From NCBI GenBank assembly GCA_037783545.1, contig JBBELK010000402.1:434001-498000 (forward strand): a stretch of 64,000 nt of DNA. Reading direction: 5' to 3'. Numbering within the stretch: position 1 is the first letter of the stretch; every line of letters starts with the position of its first letter. The stretch comes from Henricia sp. BOLD:AAB3569 (Eukaryota; Echinodermata; Asteroidea; Spinulosida; Echinasteridae). The translations under genes and the position numbers were made by a program. The notes below the pieces were generated by a model, which saw only the letters and a list, made by a program, of their open reading frames with translations, was not told where the DNA came from and did no database searches. Shown piece after piece: positions 11,901 through 20,908 of this stretch.

Positions 11901-14900
11901 TTGGTGGCAAGCCTGACACATTATTAATACATGTAGGCCTATTAAATCATAACTGGCCACATATTTATCATGTGTTGTGACTTGGTTTAAATTCTTGGTT
12001 GCGTTTCTAATCCTGCCATGTTAACTGCTTAAATTACATGTACATGTAGATAGCAAAGTGAATGCATGAGCTAAATCGCAGCAATTGCTTGTAGTGTTCA
12101 CCCTAGCTTTTTGCTACACGCACGACATGTATGATGTACTGTATGTTTTGAAGTGTTTGTTATACATGTACTGTAGATCAAATTTCAATTGTCACGTCAG
12201 GTGCTCAATATTGACCTCTGTTTGGCAGTTACAGGTCTGGGTATTTGACCGTGTACAGTAATGATCTGATGACAATGTGGATATTTATAAAGCGCACACG
12301 ACATGGTGCTTCACACTGTTACCCCTGGTCATTGGGCTCCTAAAGCCGTGTCCGCATTAGACTTGTTTTTTTGGAAGGTTTTACTGAGACGATGGTAAAA
12401 TGAAAAATGGCTACATTTTACTGCTGTTCGCATTTGGACTTTTTGACACAGTAAAACTTTACTGAGACCGTGGAGGAGCATCCGCAGTGTCCCTTCGCAT
12501 GAATTTGAACCCATAACCTACAGAATTACACCAAGGTCTCGAGTTTGATACACCTGGGGCCAATTTCATGGTGCTGTTTAGCACAAAAATTTGTTTGGCA
12601 CAGAATTTCTTTGCTCTGTAAAATGGGTTACTAGCCAAAATTGTATGTCAAATTGGATTTTTAGGAACAGGAGCAAGATATCAGTAAATACACATCACAT
12701 ACGATTTTGGCTGGCAACCCAGTTTTGTAAAATAAAGCAAAGAAATTCTGTGCTAAGCAAATTTTTGTGCTAAACAGCGCCATGAAATTGGCCCTGATCA
12801 CTCGACCAGTTAGTCAGAATTTATAAGATATTTCCTATGTCTGTGGCGTAAATATTGTTATGTGATTTTCTTTTGTTTTATGTTGGTTAGTGTCTGTTAA
12901 TACAGTCGGTAGAATTTAACCAAATGCTCATTAATTTTAGCCTAATTCTAAACTTTTTCTTTCTTTGTATGTATTTTCTCTTTCTTTTCACAAATCGCTG
13001 CTGATAATTTTCCTCCGCGTCCAGTTCCGCCGGCTCCGCCTCCTAAAACTTCACCACGTCATCAGCAGTTTAGTACATCAGGTAGCTGATTACTGCTTAT
13101 CTCGGTGTTTCAATGTGCTCCTACCGTACATGTAGATGGCTTTTCACACAAGACAAATTGTGGGGTAGATGTGGACTTGGAAACCAACGGTATTTCATTA
13201 ACCATGTTCACACTTGAAAAATGTCAACCTAAGTATTAAAGAGAGGTGATGGCGCTTACCCATTCAATGACACGTCCGTTCTGTTCGACTTGTTTTAATT
13301 GTTTGAAATAAAACTGAATTTATTTTAAAAATTTGTTTTGTTCAGTTTGTACCTTGTTGGGTACCGTGGCGGAGTGGTTTGGGTCATTGACTCGCAATCA
13401 TAGGTGAAAACTTGGGGTTGCTGGTTTGAACCTCCCTTCCTAGGCTGTCCGCACTGGATTAAAAATGGGAAAAGTACCCATCGTCTCGGTAAGTTTTCCC
13501 CAAAAAAGTCCAATGCAGACAGGCCTATGCGGACAGTCAAACCTCAGCCATTGAGGCAGGGTGCGCAGGAGATGTGCAGATGGTTGCCACATTTCATTAC
13601 TGTGGGAATCGCTTTGTTCAAACAGGTTCTCTTAATAGACCTGGATTAAACCACTGAATTGGAACAACCTTAAAAGCGATTCCAAAGTGACTGGTCGATC
13701 AGTGCCTTGTTATCTCCAAGTTCACTGTATTCAACAAACTTCTGTTCTGATCAAAATTCCATTTTAGGAAAATTGCATTTCTTTTTGGCAGTGGGTCGAC
13801 TTTTCCCAAAATATGTACAATGTGAAAAGCGCTGCAAGTGTTTACATGGATTTTCAAAGCATATGTGACGGGCTCTAGGAAAATGAGTCACAAGTCGCGC
13901 TGGCTAGTATTATTTTTGCGACCATAAAAAGAAATCCGCGGCAAATCCACGCTCAATAAAATACCAAAACACAATGGAAATTCCTGGCGGTGCCCAGATA
14001 CCGCCTGGAATGTCTGTGTTCCCCCTGGAATGTCTGTGTTACGCCTGGAATTTCTGTTGTGTTTAGGTATTTTAATGAGCGTAGAAATGCCACAGATTTC
14101 TTTTTATGGTCGCAAAAAGAATACTAGCCAGCACGACTTGTGACTCATTTTCCTAGAGCCTGTCACATATTGTCTGCATGCCATGCATTTATAGAACTTT
14201 AAATTTTGGTGATTGTTTGTGGTGCCATGAGTGGATATGTGTATCCATACACACGTACCGGTATGACACTTAACTATTTAAATCATTTTCATTTTCTTTA
14301 ACCCAAACACTCCTCAATCCTCCAGTTTCAATAAGGGACTAACTTTGTTTTTTTGGCCTAATGTAACTTTTAGTGTGGCACATTATTTCAACTGCTTTGC
14401 ATAGCATGCCAACTACTGCCATTCTGTCTGCAGAAGAAACGGACAAGATAGCTGTTAAAGCTACTATTTAGCTATTTAGCTACTATTTTGTGTCGAGTGA
14501 GTTGCTACTTGTTCAGCGACACCCACACGATTTGTTGAGTTTTGTGACCCGAGTGGTACATGTACTTTCTTGCAAAATGCCGGGTGTTCCATCACGGCAC
14601 AAAAGAATCGACCTGAGAGCGGCTTAATGTACTGGTAACTTGCACAAATGTAGAGTAAGTGCTGAATCTGTGGTGTTGGTACAAATGTACATCACTGAAG
14701 GTTGACAATTTATACTATTAAGGTTGACCTTGGTTATTCCTACAGCCGTGCAATCACACACCGAGGTGGACTTTCCCAAGCCAGAGGACTTCCTACCCCC
14801 TCCCCCACCCGACACCAAATCCTACTCCAGCCCTAGGGATGATTTCCTCCCACCCCCGCCCCCTGAGCTGGTAGGGGGACCAGGGGCCAATCAGGGTGAT

Positions 14901-17900
14901 ATGCCCCTACCCCCGCCGCCCCCTCCACCCCCAGTCACCATGCAGACGTACAATGAGCCACGTCCACCTCCACAGCCACAACCCAGGTAGGGTATTTTAC
15001 ACCAGTCTCCCCCACTCTAGCTACAAATCTTTGTCAGTGTGCCCCTTTTAAAGTGTCAATTCTTTAGGTCCTTTAAGTCCTACGTTTGAAGAACGACTCT
15101 TGATTCATGTCTCAAGTCTCTAAGATAAAAACTCAATTCAAGTCCCAAGTCTGTGAGATCAAATATCGATTCAATGTTCAAATCTCTGAGATCAAATATC
15201 AATTCAAGTCCAAAGTCTTTTAGATAAAAAAATCAAGAAATAAAGTCTCGATTTGAGTCCCAAGTCTCTGTGATCAAAATTCAATTCAAGTCCCAAGTCA
15301 ATGAGATCAAAACTCAATTCAAGTACCAAGTCTTTGAGATCAAATCTTGATTCGAGCCCGATGTCTTTGAGATTTAATCTCGATTCGAACTGCAAAATGA
15401 AGACTTGCCAATTACCCAGAAAGAAATATTAAAATTGTCAAGGCAGTTTATCAACATTACTTTTTTAGTTATGTAATGCTGCTGTTCCTGCTTTTTAAAA
15501 GTTTTCCAATCATGTAATCTGTCTTTAAACCTTTATCTTTCTATTCGGGCCACAGCTACAAACAGCCATCCCAGCCTGCCTACCAGCGTGGACTCCCCCC
15601 ACAACAGCATCAGCCTGGTGCATCCACCGCAGCCTATAAACCCATCCCACCAGAGCCTCCCAAGAGCTACATGTATCACGGACCGTCGAGCGTGCCCAAA
15701 CCCACGGATCAGCCCATCTCGGCACCCGCGAAGAAAGGCACGGAGGCTGAAATAGACGCATTGACCAACTTACTTATGCAGAATATGGAGGTGACTGCGG
15801 ATGAGGGGGAATTCTTTGGTGAGTGTGAAATCTAAGCCTGATCATAATTTTGTAGATGTTTGCAAAATGCCCTTGTAACTGTTCCCAGAGAAAAACATTT
15901 ACATTTTTTTATTTAATGGCAATCCTTAAAGATAGTATACATGATTGGTAAACTGTTACAAATAGTTTTATCCCCCTGTGTGATTGAAGATATGCATGAT
16001 TAAAGCCAACCTGAGCAAAAACCAGCTCCGTACTTCGTCTAACTTTTGAGAAAACAGTCAAAAAAAGGTTTGCAGTCATTTCGCCCCAATACCACTTCAC
16101 CCTGAACCATTTCGCCATGAACCACGGCCTGTGCACGAAGTGGTTTTGGGGCGAAGTAGCATATGGGCGATGTAGTGTTTGGACGAAGTGATTTGGGGCG
16201 AAATGGCACTAGGGCGAAGTGGTTTAGGGGCGAAATGGCACTTGGGCGAAATGGTTTTGGGGCGAATTGAATTTTCGTCTCATGAGACGAACAATAATTG
16301 TTTTACTCATTTCTCAAAGACTATAGCACTTCAGACAAAACCATTTCAGGGGAAGTTTTCTACGGTCATCATGTTTATATTGTGTAAGTTAGGCGTAAAT
16401 CTGTGAATATTTCTGATTTTCGAGATACCAATCATGTATAAACTCTATACAAATGTATCTTGATTATCAATATTCCTTGGCTTTGCAGGAATCTGTGCCA
16501 AATGCGGCACCAAGGTGGTTGGGGACAACAAGGGCTGCACAGCCATGGATCAGGTTTATCATATCGACTGCTTCACCTGCGATACTTGCCACACTAAACT
16601 GCGTGGATTTCCCTTCTTTGCACTGGAAGGCAAAGCATTCTGTGAGACTTGTTACATGGTAAGGATGTACAGAACCGTGGCCGCGTGGTTTGGGCCACTG
16701 ACTCGCAACACTCGGGTAGAAACTTGTTGTTGCAGGTTTGATACCAGACTGGGGTACCTGTGCCCTTGAGCAAGGCACTTAACCACAATTGCACCATCCT
16801 TCGGAAAGGAGGTAAAGCCGTTGGTCCAGTGTGTTGTGTAATACACTTAAAAGATCCCGGATCACGCTTTTGCGAAGATTAAGGGGATTTCCCGGTTTCT
16901 CTGGCGTCGGCTGCCAATGGCGCCACCCACCTTTGTATCTCAATGTTTAGGTGCTTTATAGACCTACTATAGTCATCAGCGCACATGAAAACTAAAATTT
17001 TGTAATTGTAGTTTTTATAACTTGCCATTTTTTATCTTATTTTAAGGACTCGCTGGAAAAGTGTTCTACGTGCTCCAAGCCAATTACTGAAAGGGTGAGT
17101 ATAGACTTGAATGAAGACTAGCTCTCCGAGACGTGAGACTTGAAATGAGACTAGCTCTCTCTGAGACTTGGGACTTGAATCGAGACTTGTTTTCCGAGAC
17201 TTGAGACTTGAATGGAGACTAGCTTTCCGAGACTTGAATCGAGACTTGCTGTCCAAGATTTAGGACTTGAATCGAGACTTGTTCTCCGAGACTTGGGACT
17301 TGAATCGAGACTTGCTCTCCAAAAAAAGGGACTTGAATGGAGACTTGCTCTCCAAGACTTGGGACTTGAATCAAATAATGTGCCAAAATTTAATTTCATT
17401 TTTAAAGTATCGCAACGCGCGCATGTTGCATCTTCGAATGAAAGTACGCTGGTGAGGCCAAACAAAATAAATGGTGCGTTTACGGTAACGACCTAAAACA
17501 AAATCCAGGTAGGTAGGTAGGAAAATAATTTTATTTTGTAATTTTTTTTTACATTTCAGTTCATGCATTTGCGTGTTGTTTTGCAATGTTTGAAACTCAC
17601 TATTAACACTATTAACCATGTTCATGTACAAGTGTAGAAAATGTTATGTTCGTTGGAAATTATTGCAAATAGTGCTCATTTAAAATTATCAACTTGAAAA
17701 TTGGCAATAAAAAGTTTGAGGTCGGCAATTTGGCCTTAAAAATTCCAGGTAGGTTGGGTTACCGTAAACACACCATTTATTTTGTTTGGCCTGAGTATAT
17801 TTTACGCGTGCCCATGTGCGTCTAGTGGCGCGCGCATGTACATGCGTGACTGTTGACCACCAAACATTCCCGGATGTTCTACGTCATGGAAAGTAATCAA

Positions 17901-20900
17901 TAGTCTCATAACGTGTCCTTTATATCGACCTGTTTTTACGTCCATAGATCTTACGAGCTACCGGCAAGCCCTACCATCCCCACTGCTTCACTTGTGTGGT
18001 GTGCGGTAGGAGCCTGGATGGGGTTCCATTCACTGTGGATGCTACTAATCAGATACACTGCATTGAGGACTTCCACAAGTAAGTTAACCCAATAGCACTC
18101 GGTGGTAAAACGTAGTGTCCTATTACTCCTCGGAGCTTTTGCAGGCATGAGGTTTTTCAGACTTTTGTCTGAAATCAGACTTTTGAATCTGGGAGAATTA
18201 CATTATTGGTATAGAAAGATACAGGCATTCTTCAGACTTTTCGTCAACTTTCAGACTTTTCGTCAACTTTCAGACTTTTCGTCAACTTTCAGACTTTTCG
18301 TCAATTTTCAGACTTTTTCTTTGATTGACAATCTCATCCCTGCTTTTGGTAATGTTAAGTAATGTTCCTTGTAAAGGTCAATAACTGAAATTATTCAAAA
18401 GATTTGAAAGAGGATGAGTCAAGCTATTTTTACACAGTCAATTGGCTTGATTTCTTGACGTTTCGAACATCGTCGTCCTCCTTCCAATCGGCCAGACCAA
18501 TCTTCGTCGCGACCAAATTGGCCAGACTGACGCTTCTGAGGAAGGATGACGACGACGTCTGAAACATCAAGAAATCAAGCCAATTGACTGTAGAAAAGTG
18601 TAATTTTCTTCCAATCTTAAAGTATCATTTGCAAGATAAAACTTTTTACAGATTCGTGGAATAAGAGTGTAACATATCCAAGGAAAAATGTTGGTAAACT
18701 AGCCTGAAGAAATTTTAGCTACTTAGATGCATCAATGCTTCAGAAAACTATATGTGGATTTTGTGTACAAGTAAATGGTAAAAAAGTCCTGTGCAGGAGA
18801 CTTTTTTAGAAAACCACCTTCGGTTGTCAATTTCCAGCATGAAATACCACTTTGGACGGAAATAAATTCATGTGGTGTTTGTTACCATTGCTATCAACAC
18901 TTTGAGTAAGGTATTTCCTGTCAACTCATGCAAAACAAAATTGGGTCATTGCAAATGAAACAATGAGCCTTTAATACAAATTGCATCCCAAGCAATCTCA
19001 AACTCAAAGTTGGCATACCTTCCATACCAAGACGTACAAATTGTGGCTACGGCCTCAGGGTTTCAGGTCAATATTTTGCTTTAACATTCGGCGTCCGGAG
19101 CAGAATTTCACGGTGTTTATTCTTCGACTGTAAAAGACTACATGTACTACTGGTCGAGTTAGTAATTATGATTTGCGATGTGCATTGTAATTGTAAGAAT
19201 TTTTGCGTAAAGCATGAAACCTTAGTGCTTTACAAATGGCCATTGGGTACAGTAGCCATGTTTGATCGTACGTTTTGCAGGGGTCGAAATTAACCTGAAT
19301 TTCATGCTGGTCAGAAGGACCAGTAGATTAGAGAACTCTACTGGTCCTGCTGAAAATTTGGTGGTCCACTGGTGCTTTTCAAAATGGCACCGAGATACTG
19401 CAACACTTTTGGTTTAAGGTCATTGAGTGCAGGATGAATGGGATTGCTTTTTGATTCAACACTGGGGCATGTCTGGAGGGATCGGAGAAAGAAATGTAGT
19501 TACCTAAAAATGTCCAAAACTATCAGGAATTGTAACCATGAATTCATCGCATTGAATAAGAAATGTTTACTTTTGATTAGGCCTCAGAGAATGTTTCCAT
19601 GAGTCGGTAAATGTTTTCACTGGTCCATCAGACCAGCGTCTTTGACAGATCTGGTCTTGGACAACAGGACCAGTGTTAATTTCGACCCCTGGTTTTGAGA
19701 TGCAGTCGTTCAATAAGCTGGTCAGTTGTAGAATACGCCCTGGTGTTTGGTTGGCTTTTTAAAATTACCAGCTCACTCAACATGTACTAGGCCAAAATAC
19801 TGTTTGCACTGATTTGAAACTAACAGACAAGGTTTGTTTTGATCTTTGTGCCGATTGCAGGAAGTTTGCCCCCCGATGCAGCGTGTGTCTGCAGCCCATT
19901 ATGCCTGAACAGGGCCAGGAGGAAACGGTCCGCATTGTGGCGTTGGACCGGAGCTTCCATGTAGGATGCTACAAGTGTGAGGTAAGATGGTGGAGGGTAA
20001 AATGTTTTTACTAAAAGCCTTTGCAGAGTAAATACAATTATTATATAAAGTGAAGCTTTTGCTAATTTCTGATTATGGCTGCGAAAACTTGACCCAGACT
20101 GTGCAACAGTGTTCTCTACTACCGGTTTTGTCTGGGCGGGCCACCAGGGGCCAATTTCATGGCGCTGCTTAAGCGCTAGCTGAAAATGTGTTCTTACTGT
20201 AGCAGAAAAGTTGTGCTAACTTTAAGGCTATTTCACGGCCACGGCGTGCTTAAGCATGCGCGTGCTTGGAAACGGGCATTGTTGCGTCACAAGTGTTTAG
20301 CAAATTTGCCTGTGAAGCTAGCAAACGTTTGGCAGTGCTTAAGGTTACGGTCTCCATTAAATAGCCGGAGCCTCCGTTAGCACAAAATCCGCTGCTAAAC
20401 AGCTCCATCAAGTACCATTAGCGCCCGGACAAAAATGTGCCGCCAAAGCAAAAATAATAAATTACAGTCAAATCATTCCAAAATTAGGTGTAAAGTTACC
20501 AAACATGATTCGCTAGCCACTCAGTGGTGTCATTATCGTTCACTTACCACGCATATTTATCTATCGCATCGGCGAACCAATCCGTGGTCGATAACAGCCA
20601 TGGCAGTTGCATGCATTCGTTTTGAACAGCACTCTCATGTGGCGAACACCGATTTGCCATGTTAGGGCGCTGTTCAGCGCGCCCGGACAAAGTTTTTAGC
20701 AGTGGAGAACACTGCAACATCTGACTCATTTTGCACAGTTGATGAGTCACCATTCTGATTTGCTTATGAATTTCAAAAAATTATCATTCAGGACTGCTTT
20801 GCTCTGCTGTCTTCGGAGGCTGACGGCCGCGGCTGCTTCCCATTGGACGATCATATCCTTTGTCGTGATTGTAACACGAAACGTGTCCAGGCCCTCACGG

Positions 20901-20908
20901 CACCATGA
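2918..20908 (+). CDS. LPP: Zyxin/LPP/TRIP6-family LIM protein, complete, 11 coding exons
   Basis: Family role: zyxin-family proteins sit at focal adhesions and stress fibres, recruit Ena/VASP through proline motifs and shuttle to the nucleus. Coding exons: 2918-2936, 5466-5696, 10900-10965, 13025-13081, 14746-14986, 15556-15818, 16489-16658, 17047-17094, 17948-18078, 19861-19981, 20792-20908 (TGA). All junctions are AG/GT with matching phases and sum to 487 aa. Residues 7-290 are proline-rich, with two [10 protein letters not shown] motifs in exon 5 and a leucine-rich helix ([11 protein letters not shown]) just before the LIM region. LIM1 lies at about 295-348 (CAKC...HIDC, CDTC, CETC), LIM2 at 354-408 (CSTC...HPHC, CVVC, CIEDFH), LIM3 at about 414-480 (CSVC...HVGC, CEDC, CRDC). 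The block [16 protein letters not shown] and the LIM3 start KFAPRCSVC closely resemble vertebrate LPP/TRIP6. Invertebrates usually have one member, so the symbol denotes family rather than strict orthology. The protein ends LTAP and lacks the PDZ-binding tail of vertebrate LPP. The first exon codes only six residues (MGSQTA) and rests on phase match. Confidence 0.93.
3056..3127. repeat. TTAA-flanked GC-rich MITE, truncated copy
   Basis: Bounded by TTAA on both sides. Its right half (ggcacgaatttggcgcgcgc then gctgacgagcc...gcctttaa) matches the full palindromic copy at 37567-37711. It lies in intron 1 of the LPP-like gene. The left arm is lost or replaced. Confidence 0.6.
3552..3951. mobile_element. 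MITE with GTGTAAACAC-type ends, copy 1
   Basis: About 400 bp in LPP intron 1. The ends resemble CCGTGTTCAGACAC and its complement GTGTAAACACGG. Internal words (ggcactagtgcagcaaca, gctcacgcatgcgctgcag, tggtcgcaataaaaatgctgg) recur in opposite orientation at about 11190-11660. No coding capacity. Confidence 0.6.
4270..4530 (+). repeat. Dispersed repeat R, uninterrupted copy
   Basis: Contains gtatcatttgcaatgaccca, gagttgacaagaaaaacctt, and later tttccgtccaaaatggtatt. The same repeat occurs inverted at about 18690-18975 and, split by an insertion, at 35703-36772. This copy shows the unoccupied form of that insertion site (actcaaagtgttgataac). Confidence 0.75.
4640..4990 (-). repeat. Tandem array of tRNA 5'-half units, array 1
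   Basis: On the minus strand each unit carries a tRNA-like A box (TAGCTCAGCTGGTAGAGCAT type, variably decayed) joined to a conserved spacer with gaggtcttggggaaa and gagtataccac. No B box is visible, so these are not intact tRNA genes. About four units, in LPP intron 1. Related arrays lie at 23390-24240 (plus strand) and 63480-64000 (minus strand). Confidence 0.65.
5190..5424 (-). mobile_element. Partial copy of the 34-kb TTAA element
   Basis: Contains tacggctggaaat, a palindromic core (accacgtga...tcacgtga around gaaatctggtaccag), ttcaggatatat, and ends gtgtgtacctttaa at a TTAA. The same series runs in reverse at 34042-34809. It lies just upstream of LPP exon 2. The far arm is missing. Confidence 0.65.
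5886..6065 (+). repeat. Tandem repeat of about 17 bp (gccgagcgcacaaaatt)
   Basis: Nine or ten head-to-tail units of gccgagcgcacaaaa(t/a)(t/a), in LPP intron 2. All frames through it are open because the unit has no stop, which explains several spurious reading frames here. Confidence 0.85.
6851..6998. repeat. Small inverted-repeat element
   Basis: Left arm caccgtatcgaatagctgcc and right arm ggcggctatttgatacggt are complementary with few mismatches. The arms carry CAAGATGG / CCATCTTG words. LPP intron 2. Probably a MITE. Confidence 0.6.
7451..7692. repeat. MITE with GGGTCTTTCTATAAATTAGG ends
   Basis: The left end gggtctttctataaattagg is answered by cctaatttatagaaagaccc, and the inversion continues through tgtcccccgttaca / tgtaacgggggaca. 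About 242 bp, non-coding, in LPP intron 2. Confidence 0.8.
8243..8579 (-). mobile_element. GGCCAAACAAAATAAATGG element, copy A (reverse)
   Basis: Terminal inverted repeats ggccaaacaaaataaatgg and the internal tacctacctacctgg mark a family with three copies here (also 8944-9285 and 17455-17792). This copy is in opposite orientation to the other two. No coding capacity. LPP intron 2. Confidence 0.8.
8609..8886. mobile_element. MITE with GCCGTATTCCTGAACGCGTG ends
   Basis: Left accgtattcctgaacgcgtg and right cacgcgttcaggaatacgg are near-perfect inverted repeats enclosing a GC-rich interior. It sits between copies A and B of the neighbouring family, which are inverted relative to each other. Confidence 0.8.
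8944..9285 (+). mobile_element. GGCCAAACAAAATAAATGG element, copy B
   Basis: Same ends and interior as copy A in opposite orientation, with the ggtaggtaggtag tract near the left end and attttgtttggcct at the right. LPP intron 2. Confidence 0.8.
9286..10080. other. Intron 2 of LPP-like gene, no element resolved
   Basis: Low-copy looking intron sequence. No exon with usable splice frame and no clear inverted repeat seen. Confidence 0.35.
10085..10165 (-). repeat. tRNA-derived relic with intact B box
   Basis: On the minus strand GTGGGTTCAAGTCCCACCC gives a pairing T-arm with a B box, and the acceptor end cgcatgggtggg fits a tRNA 3' part, but no convincing D-arm or anticodon arm precedes it. 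Read as a SINE or tRNA relic. Confidence 0.4.
11190..11660 (-). mobile_element. MITE with GTGTAAACAC-type ends, copy 2 (inverted)
   Basis: Carries the reverse complement of the 3552-3951 family in the same order: tacacttgaacc, ccagcatttttattgcgacc, agtcaccact, gcagcgcatgcgtgagctgt, agtgccagattggtc. It is longer at one end. LPP intron 3. Confidence 0.65.
12554..12796. mobile_element. MITE with GGGCCAATTTCATGG ends
   Basis: The left arm ggggccaatttcatggtgct, with gctgtttagcacaaaaattt, is mirrored by aaatttttgtgctaaacagc and catgaaattggccc. Degraded ends of the same family occur near 5858, 20147 and 55210. LPP intron 3. Confidence 0.8.
13362..13640 (+). mobile_element. tRNA-derived SINE, disrupted
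   Basis: The head (taccgtggcggagtggtttg...ctggtttgaacctcc) has A-box and B-box-like words of a Ser/Leu-type tRNA. It is followed by a short inverted repeat (ctgtccgcactgga / tccaatgcagacagg) and a distal part ttactgtgggaatcgctttg. LPP intron 4. Confidence 0.5.
13862..14170. mobile_element. MITE with TGTGACGGGCTCTAGGAAAA ends
   Basis: Left tgtgacgggctctaggaaaa and right ttttcctagagcctgtcaca are inverted repeats. The inversion continues through agtcacaagtcg and gctggctagtatt. The centre has three copies of a cgcctggaatgtctgtgtt word. LPP intron 4. Confidence 0.85.
15067..15400 (+). repeat. Tandem array of about 33 bp, forward orientation
   Basis: About ten decayed units of the type caagtcccaagtctctgaga with tcaaatctcgattc between. 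It lies in LPP intron 5, immediately upstream of exon 6. The array at 17102-17380 is its reverse complement. Confidence 0.8.
15926..16426 (+). mobile_element. TTCGCCCC foldback repeat, copy 1
   Basis: About 500 bp, from ttaaagatagtatacatgat to ctgattttcgagat, in LPP intron 6. The middle has tttcgccccaataccacttc-type words followed by their inverted complements (gaagtggttttggggcgaa). A close copy lies at 58241-58694 in PEX10. Confidence 0.8.
16672..16975 (+). mobile_element. tRNA-derived SINE
   Basis: The head aaccgtggccgcgtggtttg resembles a Ser/Leu-type tRNA D-arm region and caggtttgataccag a B box. It is followed by the conserved SINE body word cccttgagcaaggcacttaa. It lies in LPP intron 7, 13 bp after the LIM1 exon. 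Confidence 0.65.
17102..17380 (-). repeat. Tandem array of about 33 bp, reverse orientation
   Basis: About eight units of gggacttgaatcgagacttg with ctctccgaga between. The reverse complement of a unit matches units of the 15067-15400 array. It starts 8 bp after LPP exon 8. Confidence 0.85.
17455..17792 (+). mobile_element. GGCCAAACAAAATAAATGG element, copy C
   Basis: Full-length third copy with the same ends and internal words as 8944-9285, in LPP intron 8. Confidence 0.85.
18225..18320 (+). repeat. 19-bp tandem repeat (tcagacttttcgtcaactt)
   Basis: Four to five head-to-tail copies in LPP intron 9, preceded by isolated cagacttttgtctg words. Confidence 0.85.
18428..18600. repeat. Inverted repeat with gaaacatcaagaaatcaagcc arms
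   Basis: The left arm (acagtcaattggcttgattt, ttgacgtttcga) is complementary to the right arm (aaatcaagccaattgactgt, tctgaaacatcaa). The centre has gacgacga-rich words. The combination resembles ends of some retroelements, but I cannot assign the family. LPP intron 9. Confidence 0.6.
18690..18975 (-). repeat. Dispersed repeat R, second copy (reverse)
   Basis: Reverse complement of the 4270-4530 repeat, including the uninterrupted site (gttgatagcaatggtaac on the minus strand). LPP intron 9. Confidence 0.75.
19279..19691. mobile_element. MITE with CAGGGGTCGAAATTAAC ends
   Basis: Left caggggtcgaaattaac and right gttaatttcgacccctg are inverted repeats. Further inversions such as ggtcagaaggaccagt lie inside. 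LPP intron 9, close to exon 10. Confidence 0.85.
20147..20410. mobile_element. Degraded GGGCCAATTTCATGG MITE
   Basis: The left end ggggccaatttcatggcgct matches the 12554-12796 family; the right end (gctgctaaacagctccat) is weaker. LPP intron 10. Confidence 0.5.

Noticed and set aside
14724..14990. Stand-alone proline-rich small protein
   Set aside because: It is exon 5 of the LPP-like gene, with acceptor at 14745 and donor at 14987.
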